Positions 1 through 10,547 of a stretch of DNA of 64,000 bases are shown in pieces (positions within the stretch are counted from its first letter, which is position 1; each line of letters starts with the position of its first letter). The stretch is taken from positions 1,367,155-1,431,154 of the forward strand of contig NC_030683.2 of NCBI RefSeq assembly GCF_000004195.4, written 5' to 3'. Made by a program: the position numbers and the translations under genes. Below the pieces are notes generated by a model. It made no database searches, was not told the origin of the DNA, and was given only the letters and a program-made list of their open reading frames with translations. The DNA is from Xenopus tropicalis. Lineage: Eukaryota; Chordata; Amphibia; Anura; Pipidae.

Positions 1-106
1 TTGGGTAAATAGATACCAGAATTGCACCCAGCCTTCCAGCCTGGGCCACAGTAGGGGGGACATGAACCCTAAACACCCCAAAACTGAAAATGATGATGAG
101 TATCTG

Positions 107-184
107 GCAACCACCAATCAGAGATCTTCTTTTAACTTGGTGAACAGTAAATGCCACCTGCTAATTGGTTGCTATGAGTTACTA
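107..184. mobile_element. Hairpin MITE fragment (CCAAT/ATTGG arms)
   Basis: Two opposing short arms, GGCAACCACCAATCAG and AATTGGTTGCTATGAG, surround about 45 bp. The same arm sequence recurs at 938-1040 and near 59690, which fits an abundant Xenopus palindromic MITE. The family name is not assigned. Confidence 0.5.
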
Positions 185-937
185 GACTCTGTATAGTGAT
201 TGGGGGGCTGCTGGGAAGAGATGGGATTGGGGGAGATCATTTTTTAACTGGGATGTGGGGGTCGTGGGACTGAGATGTAGGAAGGGGGCAATAACGCTGT
301 GATTATTCCGCTTCAGCCAATCACTGCCCTGGGATTTGTGGAGGTTACATCTTTGCCGTAATAATAATAAAGGGGTATTAATAGCTGAACTGTGGGCTCA
401 TCTGCTCAGGGGCAATCAGAGAGGGAGAATGCTGCCCCAAGAGACCCCGCGAGACTGACAGCGGTGCATCATTGTTCTGCCCGGAGGAGATTGATATCAG
501 TGGCGCAATTGCTCCTCGAATGGAATTAGTCACCGAGTGACTGGGTCTCATTAAATTGCCTGCTCTGCGGTTTCTCCGGGGGGGGGTTACTGCCTTGCGT
601 TACTAATAGTGCCCCCCTAATGTCACTGCCACTATGTTGGGGTCCTCTGGGGGAAAGAGCAGTAACAAGGCACAGCTAGGGTTAATGGGGATAAATAGAA
701 ATAGATACAAATAGGTTTTGGGGGAACTGAATGGGGGGCAACAAGCTGATAGAGTGGGTGCCAGCGCCCAATACCAGAACAGGGTACAGAGGGGTAACTG
801 CGTGGGGCTAGAAATGACCCGTCTGTACCGTCCCTTTAATGCGGGGGAGGGTAATTTCAGGGAGACCTTCCCCTTTCATGAGGGAAATGCCCTGAAACAG
901 TGGGGCTTATTTATACACATTGGGCACATTTGCAAAA
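185..937. other. Unique intronic DNA, nothing recognised
   Basis: No repeat, coding or RNA signal was seen. There is a G run at about 579-587 and a short AATAATAATAA run near 359. Confidence 0.5.
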
Positions 938-1040
938 GGGCAGTAACCCATAGCAACCAATCAGGTATTGTTTTGTTTCAGTCAGCTGCAGGTCAAACAA
1001 TGAAAGATGCAATTTGATTGGTTGCCATTAGTTACTGCCC
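938..1040. mobile_element. Hairpin MITE with imperfect inverted arms
   Basis: The arms 938-963 (GGGCAGTAACCCATAGCAAC followed by CAATCA) and 1014-1040 (ending TTACTGCCC) are inverted copies with a few mismatches, separated by about 50 bp. This matches the general form of a very common Xenopus MITE. Confidence 0.65.
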
Positions 1041-1375
1041 AGGTACAGACTTGCCCCCAGTGTTGCCCTAATGGGCTCATTCCCACAGCTCTCAGATTTG
1101 GAGAAATGCGACCCCCCCATTCTATTGTCCTTTGAATCGCAGGAAACTGTCGCATAAAATCCGAATGCAATGAGACGCAACTGAATTAAATGGAATCAGT
1201 TAGCGAATGTCCTTTTAGCTCATTATTCTTAGTCAGCAGGTTCCATTGCCATTGGCTAATAACTGGGGAGGGAGGGGCTGCTAAGTACATAGTACGGGGC
1301 CCTATGATTTCTAATGGTGGCCCCCAATATCTTAACAAGTGCCCATAGCAGCCAGATGTGTTTGCTTCAAGCCAG

Positions 1376-1656
1376 GAGTTGCCCTTCTGTTGGGTTGCCG
1401 TGGGTTACTAGACCTGTATGTTTATAATGCAGATATTGTTTGGGGTGGCGCCGGGGGAAGTAGTGGGGGGCGCTGGCCCACAAGGGACGGTCCTGCCCCA
1501 AACACAGAAAATCGAATCTATTTACGAGTTGCCCTTCTGTTGGGTTGCCGTGGGTTACTAGACCTGTATGTTTATAATGCTGATATTGTTTGGGGTGGCG
1601 CCGGGGGAAGTAGTGGGGGGTCCTGCCCCAAACACAGAAAATCAAATCTCTTTACG
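1376..1656 (+). repeat. Two-copy tandem duplication, 150-bp unit
   Basis: The segment starting GAGTTGCCCTTCTGTTGGGT at 1376 recurs at 1526. The second copy lacks a 20-bp piece (from about 1470) that is present in the first. This looks like an array at the two-copy stage. The single-base differences are few. Confidence 0.85.
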
Positions 1657-2236
1657 GGAAACGTCACGCGAATGTATTTCAGGCGCCGGGGAGACACGAG
1701 GGGCAATTTCTCTCTTTCAGCCCCCGAGATAAATAAACGTGAGCGGCAGCGAGTGACGGATGGTTTCCCAGCGGCGCAAGTCAGATTGTCAGCCCTGCGG
1801 CCATTTATCTTCCCAGGCGAGAGCCCCAGTGAAATATTTCCCTTGTGCGCGGCACCTCTCTCTCGTGTAAGTGCTCTCCCAAGGTAATAACCGCTAATGA
1901 GAGCCTTCGCCCATATTTAATTAAAACTCTCAATCGGCCGGTAATTAAAGGTAATGGAGAGGCGGCCATTAAAGGGACGTTCGATATGAGATTGGCAGCG
2001 AGAGGCTTTGGGGAGAGGAAGTGAAGCTTCATGAAAAGTTGACCTTGGAGAACTCCGTCTGGGCGCCCGGGGGGGGGGGGCGGCACTTTATGGGCGCTCG
2101 TTAGAGAGATGAGACTTAATTGAGGAGCAATTCATGAGATCAAATCGTTTCTCTTGTTAATCTCTGAGCTCGTTGGGGGGGGCAGAACCCTCATTTCCTC
2201 ACACCGGAGATGGTTTGGCCAACCTTGCCCGTAACG
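1657..2236. other. Unique island; possible conserved non-coding element
   Basis: At 1880-1960 there is a cluster of TAAT-type motifs (CTAATGAG, TTTAATTAAAA, GGTAATTAAAGGTAATGG) in otherwise ordinary sequence. This composition is typical of developmental intronic enhancers, but no conservation can be tested here. Confidence 0.35.
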
Positions 2237-2331
2237 ACATTGTATCCCACGGAGAAAGAGGGGCAGAAATGGGCTCATTTGGGCCATTCTTATGGCTGGA
2301 TACCCCCCTCGGCCTGCATAAATGAGTTACA
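2237..2331 (+). repeat. Flank module preceding 19-bp array, copy 1
   Basis: The sequence from TGTATCCCACGGAGAAA to CTGCATAAATGAGTTAC is shared with 4247-4336 at high identity. In both places it lies just upstream of a 19-bp array in the same orientation, so array and flank were probably duplicated together. Confidence 0.8.
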
Positions 2332-3695
2332 GCAGGGCAAGATGGAAACAGTAGGGCAAGATGGAGACAGTAGGGCAAGATGGAGACAGTAGAGCAAGAT
2401 GAAGAAAGTAGGGCAAGATGGGGACAGTAGGGCAAGATGGGGACAGTAGGGCAAGACGGGGACAGTAGGGCAAGACGGAGACAGTAGGACAAGATGGAGA
2501 CAGTAGGACAAGATGGAGACAGTAGGGGCAAAAGATGGGGACAGTAAGGGGCAAGAACGGGGACAGTAGGGCAAGACGGGGACAGTAGGGCAAGAGGGAC
2601 AGTAAGGGCAAGAACGGAACAGTTAGGGCAAGACGGAGACAGTAAGGGCAAGATCAGAGGCAAGACGGGGACAGTAGGGCAAGACGGAGACAGTAGGGCA
2701 AGATGGAGACAGTAGGGCAAGATGGAGACAGTAAGGCAAGATGGAGACAGTAAGGCAAGATGGAAACAGTAGGGCAAGATGGAGACAGTAGGGCAAGATG
2801 GAGACAAGTAGGATGGACAGTAGGGCAAAATGGAGACAGTAGTGCAAGATGAAGAAATGTAGGGCAAGATGGCAAGTAGGACAAGATGGGGACAGTAGGG
2901 CAAGATGGGGACAGTAGGGGCAAGAGATGGAGAGACAGTAGGGGCAAGATGGAGACAGTAAGGGCAAGATGGCAGACAGTAGGCAAGATGGAGACAGTAA
3001 GGGCAGTAGCAGTAGGGCAAGATGGAGACAGTAGGGCAAGATGGAAACATAGGGCAAGATGGACAGTAAGGGCACATGGAGACAGTAGGGCAACATGAGA
3101 CAGTAGGGCAAGATGGGACAGACAGTAGGGCAAGATGGAGGCAGTAGGGCAAGATGGAGACAGTGGGGCATGGGGACAGTAGGGCAAGATGGGGACAGTA
3201 GGGCAAGATGGGCAGGGCAAGTGGGGACAGTAGGGCAAGATGGGGCAGTAGGGCAAGATGGAGGGCAAAGGGCAAGATGGAGACAGTAGGCAAGATGGGG
3301 ACAGTAGGGCAGCAGAGGGCAAGATGGAGACAGTAGGGCAAGATGGGGACAGTAGGAAAGATGGGCAAGATGGGGACAGTAAGGCAAAAGATGGAAAAAA
3401 GATGGAGACAGTAGGCAAGATGGAGACAGTAGGCAAGATGGGGACAGTTAGGGACAAGATGGAGACAGATTAGGGCAGATGGAAACAGTAGGACACAGTA
3501 GGGCACAGTAGGGCAAGACATGGAGACAGTGGACAAGATGGGACAGTAGGGCAAGATGGGGACAGTAGGGCAAGATGGGGACAGTAGGGCAAGATGGAGA
3601 CAGTAGGGCAAGATGGGGACAGTAGGGCAAGATGGAGACAGTAGGGCAAGATGGAGAGGCAGTGAAGGGTGGAGGCAGTAGGGCAAGATGGAGAC
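2332..3695 (-). repeat. 19-bp minisatellite array 1
   Basis: Units are the reverse complement of CATCTTGCCCTACTGTCTC (read here as GAGACAGTAGGGCAAGATG). There are roughly 70 copies with very many single-base insertions and deletions. Long open frames on the minus strand here are repeat translations (LALLSPSCPTVSILPYC type), not genes. Confidence 0.95.
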
Positions 3696-4246
3696 TGTCT
3701 GGCTAACCTTGCCCATACTGACTCCCCTTGGCAGTGCCCCCCACCCAGGGGAACTTCATCCTGCACCCTGTGCTCATACCAGAAAGACATCGATATTTGG
3801 CTCGTTATGGGCCCCGCCAGTTCCTCGTGGCCCCAAGACTGACCATTTTCTACATATTGAGCCGAATTGTCACATCAATATAACTGTAAGTAGAAAAGGT
3901 CAGAGGTAGGAGAGTTGGCCGCCCAAGTACAGATATTGTGGGGGGGTCTCGGAAACGACCGACTCAGCACAAATCTGTCCCCAAATCATTGCTCCCCATG
4001 TCTGTGCATCGAGCTGTACAGCGGCGCATTCGCTACGGAGAGTCTCTAACTGCCGAGCGTCTCAGTGAGGGACCAATAAAATCCCTCAATACTTGGCTTT
4101 GATTGGCCCCCGACGAGCCCCCAGGGACTGCAGGATAAATGTGCAGGTCACATTTGGAAAATAAATCTAAGAGAGAATTAAGAGGACAAGAGGCTTTTCA
4201 CTCAAGAAATAGAAGCCCCCCCCCCCCCCCCGACTGCCGCAGTCTA
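3696..4246. other. Unique intronic DNA between arrays
   Basis: The first 28 bp (GTCTGGCTAACCTTGCCCAT region) resemble 2208-2233 just before array 1, hinting at a duplicated boundary. The rest is unremarkable, with a C run near 4220. Confidence 0.45.
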
Positions 4247-4336
4247 TTGTATCCCACGGAGAAACAGGGGCAGAAATTTGCTCATTTGGCCCATTGTTAT
4301 TGCTACATACCCCCCTCGGGCTGCATAAATGAGTTA
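4247..4336 (+). repeat. Flank module preceding 19-bp array, copy 2
   Basis: This is homologous to 2237-2331, including the terminal CTGCATAAATGAGTTAC, with scattered substitutions. Confidence 0.8.
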
Positions 4337-4382
4337 CTTTACTGAATGAATCCCCCCCCATATCCACCTCTCTCCATATTGT

Positions 4383-5650
4383 GTCAAGATGGAGACAGTA
4401 GGGCAAGATGGAGACGCAAGATGGAGACAGTAGGACAAGATGGGGACAGTAGGGCAAGTGGGGAGCAATGTAGGTGCAAATGGGGACAGTAGGACAAGAT
4501 GGGGGACAGATAAGGGCAAGGGCATGGAGACAGTAGGGCAAGATGGAGACAGTAGGGCAAGATGGGACAGTAGGGCAAGATGGAGTACAGTAGGGCAAGA
4601 TGGAGACAGTAGGGCAAGATGGAGACAGTAGGGCAAAGATGGAGACACAAGGGCAAGATGGTAGAGATGGGGACAGTAGGGGCAAAGAGGAGACAGTAGG
4701 GCAAGATGGGGTACAGTAGGGGCAAGATGGGACACGTAGGTAGGGCAAGATGGAGAAGTATGGGCAAGATGGAAGACAGAGATGGAAGACAGTAGGGCAA
4801 AGATGGGGACAGTAGGGCAAGATGGAGACAGTAGGAGCAAGAATGGGGACAGTAGGCAAGCAAGATGGAGACAGTAGGGCAAAGTGGGGACAGTAGGGCA
4901 AGATGGAGACAGCTAAGGGCAAGATGTTAGACGTAGGGAAGATGGAGTACAAGGGCAAGATGGAGACAGTAGGGCAAGATGTAGGACAAGATGGGGACAG
5001 TAAGGGCAAGATGGAGACAGTGGGCAAGATGGAGACAGTAGGGCAAGATGGGGAAGTAGGGCAATATGAGAGACACAGGGCAAGATAGACAGTAGGAGCA
5101 AGATGGGGAACGTAAGGGCAAGATGGAGACAGTAGGGCAAGAATGGACACAGGGCAGATGGAGACAGTAGGGCCAGATGGGGACAGTGGGCAAGGGACAA
5201 AGATGGAGACACTAGGGCAAGATGAGACAGTAGACGGAGACAGTAGGGCAAGATGGAGACAGTAGGGCAAGATGGGGACAGTGGGCAAGATGGAACGTAG
5301 CGTGGAGACAGTTGTGGAGACGGCAAGACGGAGACAGTAGGACAATGACGGATAGGGACAGTAGGGCAAGATGGAGACATAGGGCAAGACGGAGACAGTA
5401 GGGCAAGAGGCAGTAGTGGAGACAGTAGGGCAAGACGGAGACAGTAGGAACAAGACGGAGACAGTAAGGACAGACAGTAGGACAGTAGGGCAAGATGGGG
5501 ACAGTAGGGCAAGATGGAGACAGTAGGGCAAGATGGAGACAGTAGGGCAAGATGGAAAGTGGAACATTAGGCAAGATGGACAGTAGGGCAAGATGGGGAC
5601 AGTAGGACAAGATGGAGACAGTAGGGCAAGATGGGGACAGTAGGGAGCAG
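4383..5650 (-). repeat. 19-bp minisatellite array 2
   Basis: Same unit and orientation as array 1, roughly 65 copies and the same heavy indel noise. Separated from array 1 by about 0.7 kb that includes the repeated flank module. Confidence 0.95.
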
Positions 5651-7456
5651 ATAATTAATGCCGTGGGGATGATTACATGGGAGGGGTGGGAGGGGTAAGT
5701 GCAGGAAAGGACACACTAAGGGCAACACTAGAGGTTCCCTGTGACATTTATAGACGGAGCTTTTCAGTCAATATCTTTCCAGCTTCATTGATTGGCTGAA
5801 ACACACAGTAAAACTCCACCGGAATCGGCCTTCCCGCTGCCACTTCTCTCTCCCGACTGCCCCACTGATGCCCCATAACAGCGCCTAATGCCATGCAGGG
5901 TCTCCCCTTAATACCCAGCAACCTTTCCTCCGACTGTCAGGGGATGCTGGGAGTTTGAGTTCACTCAGACAGCAGGTTGCTCATAGCAGTTCTAGATTGT
6001 AAGCTCTGAGGAGCAGCCAATAACATAGGAGACTGAGTAATACTTAGTGATGAGAAGTCCTGATTGGCATATGCCAGGCTTAGGCTGATGGCACGAGGGG
6101 CTTATAGTCAGCTGGCACCCCCCATTGGTTTGAATGGCAAACATGTGGCAGTGATACTGGGTTGAATGGTGCCCGTAGTGCCCTGGTTGTGCCCCGTATG
6201 CCACATTCCTTATGGTTCTTGTTAGAGGATGAAGCAGCTCCTGTGCCCCCTGCCAATCACACTCTAACTGGCGGCTGAATGTCAGAGATTGTAACCCCCG
6301 TGGCAGCTGCCTGGCACCGCTATCTGCCCTGATAAAGAGATCCGTGCCACGCGTCTCCGCGCCACCCTCGCCTCCCGGGTCGATATCTTATGTAAGACAA
6401 GTCACCCGATCAATATGATACAAGAATTCATATTCCTCCGACAGGGCGCTATGTGTGTCTCACAGGCAGCGGCGCGACTGGCGGCTTTTATAGCGTGCGT
6501 ACGCCAGCCTGTGCCAGGGGATTGATGGGCCCCGCTGCCCGCCGCACACAAACCCATCTGTAATGCTAATAGAGACACGGCGGGTATTAACTCCCCGCTG
6601 CCTGCTCGGGCCGCTCTCTGCCTGCTGGGAGTTATAGTTCAGCAACAACAGAAAGGCAGCCAGTTGGGCATATTGTTATGGTCTGGTCTTGGGATCCCCC
6701 CTGGAGCAGATTGTTAGCTCTGTGGTCACTAATTATTCTTTGCATTTCCCTCTTGGTGTATCTGTGCCTTATCTGTGGGGTTTGTGCCCCAGGGGCCCGG
6801 AGAGTTGCCCCTTGTCTCTGGCTCCCTGGGGCCCCTTTCCTGGGCACTAATGGATCCTTAGTCACATGACTACTTGTGGTTCTGCCTATGGGCCGTGAAG
6901 AATCCAATAGTTCTGTGTATTTAGTGCAGTCGATTCCGCTCAGCCCCAGGGTGGGGGTCTCTATTGCTTTAACTTAACCCCCGATCTGCCTGTGGCCCCC
7001 CATTGATTGCAGGGAGCGCAGGGCAGAACCTCACTATAAGCAGCCGGGCTCATTACATTTGGATCAGCGCCGCCCTGTGCCCGGCTCCGTTCTCTCTACA
7101 CAATAGCACCGTGATTAATTAATCATTACGGCTCTGTAAATAATTGATACAATGAAGCTGCCAAAACTCCGCACTTTCTAATGAAAAAAATGATTTCTGT
7201 GCGGCTCATTTAAAGGGACAGAGCGGCTCCTTCATTCCTCCTAATGCGCCCAGCAAGTGAAAGGGTTAATGAATGAAGGGCGGGGCAGAGACAGATGTGC
7301 TTAGGGCAATGGTTCGGCCTCAAGCAAAAACTGATTTGTTTTGCCTCTCACGTGGCGAGTGTCAGTAGGTGAGTCAGGGGAGGCGTTACCTGTGCACTTA
7401 CCTGTCTGCATTGTCATAGGGTCAGTTGGTCAGTTGGTCGTGTACCCCCTTTTTTT
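5651..7456. other. Unique island, 1.8 kb, with possible regulatory core
   Basis: No gene is supported. A 63-aa frame at 6678 looks membrane-like but has no other support. At 7112-7125 lies the perfect palindrome TGATTAATTAATCA, within an AT-rich stretch (7080-7200) that could be a conserved non-coding element. Confidence 0.4.
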
Positions 7457-9282
7457 CTCCATCTCACCCTACTTTCTTTATCTTGTCCTACTGTCTCCAT
7501 CTTGCCCTACTGTCTCCATCTTGTTCTACTGTCTCCATCTTGTCCTACTGTCTCCATCTTGTCCTACTGTCTCATCTTGTTTTACTGTCTCCACTTGTCC
7601 TAAATGTCTCCATCTTGTCCTACTGTTCTCCATCTTGCCCTACTGTCTCATCTTGGTCTACTGTCTCCATCTTGTTCTGTCTCCATCTTGTCCTCAGCTG
7701 TCTCCATCTTGTTCTACTGTTCTCCAATCTTGTCCTACTGTCTCCATCTTGTCCTACTGTCCCCATCTTGTCCTAACTGTCTCCATCTTGCCCTACTGGT
7801 CCTCCATCCCTGCCCTACTGTCTCCATCTTTGTTCCTACTGTCTTCCAAATATTGCCCTACCTGTCCCTTCATCTGCCCTACCTGTCTCCAATCTTGCCC
7901 TAACTGTTCTCCATGCTTGTCCTACTGTCTCCATCTTGCCGCTACTGTCTCCATCTGTTCTAACTGTCTCCATCTTGTCATACTGTTTCATCTTGTCGCC
8001 TACTGTCTCCATCTTGCCCTACTTCCTCCAATCCTTGCCCTACCTATCTCCATCTTGTTCTTACTGTATCATCTTGCCCTAACTGTCTCCATCTTGCCCC
8101 TACTGTCCCTAATTCTTGTTCCTACTGTCTGCCAATCTTGCCCTACTGTCCCATCTTGCCCTCTATCTCCATCTTGTTCTACTGTATCCATCTTGCCCCT
8201 ACTGTATCCAATCTTTGCCCTAGCTATCTCCTCTTGTTCTACGTATCCATCTTGCCCTACTGTATCCATCTTGCCCCTACTGTCCCTAATTTGTCCAAAC
8301 TGTCTTCAATCTGCCCTAAACTGTCTTCATCTTGCCCACTGTTCTTCATCTTGCCCTAGCTGTCCTTCATCCTTGCCTACTGTCTCCATCTTGCCCCTAC
8401 TGTTCCATCTTGGTCTACTGTCTTCCATCTTGTTTCTACTGTCTCCGTCTTGCCCTTCTGTCTCCATCTTCTGCCCCTACTGTCTCCGTCTTGCCCTACT
8501 GTCTCAGTCTTGCCTTACTGTCTCCATCTTGCCCTACTGTCCCCATCTTGCCCTACGCTGTCCCTCCGTCTTGCCCTCTGTCTCCGTCTTGCCCCTATGT
8601 CCCCGTCTTGCCCCTAACTTGTTCCCCGTCTGCCCTAACTGGGTCTCCTGCTTTGCCCTACTGTCCCCCATCTGTCCTAACTGTCTCCATCTTGCCCTAA
8701 CTGTCCCCCGTCTTTGCCCTACTGTCCCCAGTCTTGCCCTACTGTCCTCCCATCTTGCCCTACTGTCCTCATCTTTGCCCACTGTCCACGATCTTGCCCT
8801 ACTGTCCCCCATCTTGCCTACCTGTCTCCGTCTTGCCCTACTGTCCCCAATCTTGTCCTACTGTCTCCATCTTGCCCTACTGTCTCCATCTTGCCCTACT
8901 GTCTCCCATCTTGCCCTACTGTCGCGCCATCTTTGCCTACGTCTCCATATTGCCCTACTGTCCTCCATCTTTCCCTAACTGTTCCCATCTTGCCCTACTG
9001 TCCCCACTGCCCTACTGTCCTTCCATCTTGCCCTACTGTCCTCCATCTTTGCCCTACTGTCTCCATCTTGCCATACTGTCCCTATTCTTTGTCCTACTGT
9101 CTCCAATCTTTGCCCTACTGTCTCCCATCTTGCCCTACTGTCCTCCAATCTTGCCCTACTGTCTCCATCTTGGCCCTACTGGTTCCATTTGGCCCTACTT
9201 GGTCTCCCACTTGCCCTACTGTCCTCCATCTTGCCCTAACTGTCCCATCTGCCCTACTGTCCCAATCTTGCCCTTCTGTTTC
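7457..9282 (+). repeat. 19-bp minisatellite array 3
   Basis: Unit CATCTTGCCCTACTGTCTC in the + orientation, about 95 copies, very indel-rich. The first copies are degenerate (CATCTCACCCTACTTTCTTT). The long + strand open frame through this stretch is repeat-derived. Confidence 0.95.
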
Positions 9283-9746
9283 CTTATGTTTTTGCTTAAT
9301 TTACCCCCACACATGTTGGGACCCATAGATTCACCTTCAATCCAACCCTGAATCCTCAGTTTGGGGGGAACCTGCCGCCCCTAATACAATACATTAAATT
9401 CACTGCGCCCCCCCCATACCGCCATTTTGTGTCAGCGCTCTATTACCTGAGGGGAAGAACAGCGAAACATTCAGTTTCCCACTTGGCACTTTCCCGAGTG
9501 ACAGGGAACGAGACATCCTGACTCCCAGGAGACACACGGGCCCCGCGGTGCAGCGAGAGCGTCAGGAACATTAAAAATCAAAATCCCGACCCAAACTCAG
9601 TAATTGCTCCGCGAAAAGGTCATGGCGTCTCCTCGACCTTTCGACTCGGCGCTGATTTTGGCGGCTCCATGTTTGGCACAACTGCCCCCCCCCCGGCCTG
9701 TGAGATTAGCGGCAGTTAGGCAGCAGGGAGTGTGAGGGGACCGTGG
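9283..9746. other. Unique intronic DNA, nothing recognised
   Basis: No coding or repeat structure was seen. It precedes a G-rich array. Confidence 0.4.
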
Positions 9747-9915
9747 GGGACATGGGGCGGATGTGGGGGACATGGGGGGATGTGGGGGGACATGGGGGGA
9801 TGTGGGGGACCAACAATGGGGGATGTGGGGGGGAATGTGGGGGACATGGGGGGATGTGGGGGACACGGGGGGGATGTGGAGGACATGGGGGGATGTGGGG
9901 GGCAACATGGGGGGC
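9747..9915 (+). repeat. 20-bp G-rich minisatellite
   Basis: Units of the form GGGGGACATGGGGGGATGTG occur about 8 times. The dense G runs make G-quadruplex formation possible on the + strand. Confidence 0.85.
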
Positions 9916-10547
9916 CGGGGCAAGGAGATTTTTTATTCTCAGTCTGAGGGTTTTCACTGAGGCACTAAATGTTAGGGGGGCAACTGTGCCAGTTAGGGGC
10001 ATCTCTGCTATGTAATCAAACTGGGAAAGGCTTCTCACGGGGTTAAACCCAGGGGGGGAGTGGGAAGTCCTTAATAAATATACAGGTCACTATGATCCCC
10101 TTGTAAGCAGAAAGGCGGAGCTAAGCCAAGGGAAGGCGGAGCTAAGCAAAGGGAAGGCGGAGCTAAGTCAAGAGAAGGCGGAGCTAAGCCAAAGCTTTAT
10201 GGTTGGATAGATGTGTTAGTGTCGGGGTTGGTAAGAAAAACTTGCTTTTAGGGCATTTTAGTTAGCTCGGGGAGCTGGGGCTTTCATCAGGGTAGCAAGG
10301 GGGCAATAAAGCAGGACAAAAAAGGAGCTATCAGGCAGCTAATATAGAGATGGGAAAGGGATATTGGCAGCTAGGGTAAAAAAGAAATCCTTAAATTACT
10401 TTTTAATTATGTGAATAGTAAGAGAATGAGCAAGAAGGGGTGGGACCTTTATTATCACGTGGGGGAAGTTGGTTGATGAGAACGGGGAAACTGAATTACT
10501 TGGAACTCTTAATTTCCGCTTGTCTTATACATCTGAGGAACCAGTTT
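9916..10547. other. Unique DNA containing a small 21-bp repeat
   Basis: Apart from the four-copy repeat at 10111-10194, nothing is recognised. Confidence 0.4.
10111..10194 (+). repeat. 21-bp tandem repeat, four copies
   Basis: GAAGGCGGAGCTAAGCCAAGG-type units recur at 21-bp spacing with 1-2 differences each. Confidence 0.85.

Noticed and set aside
6678..6869. Hydrophobic 63-aa frame resembling a membrane protein
   Set aside because: Short, with no recognisable family and no neighbouring exons in a compatible phase.
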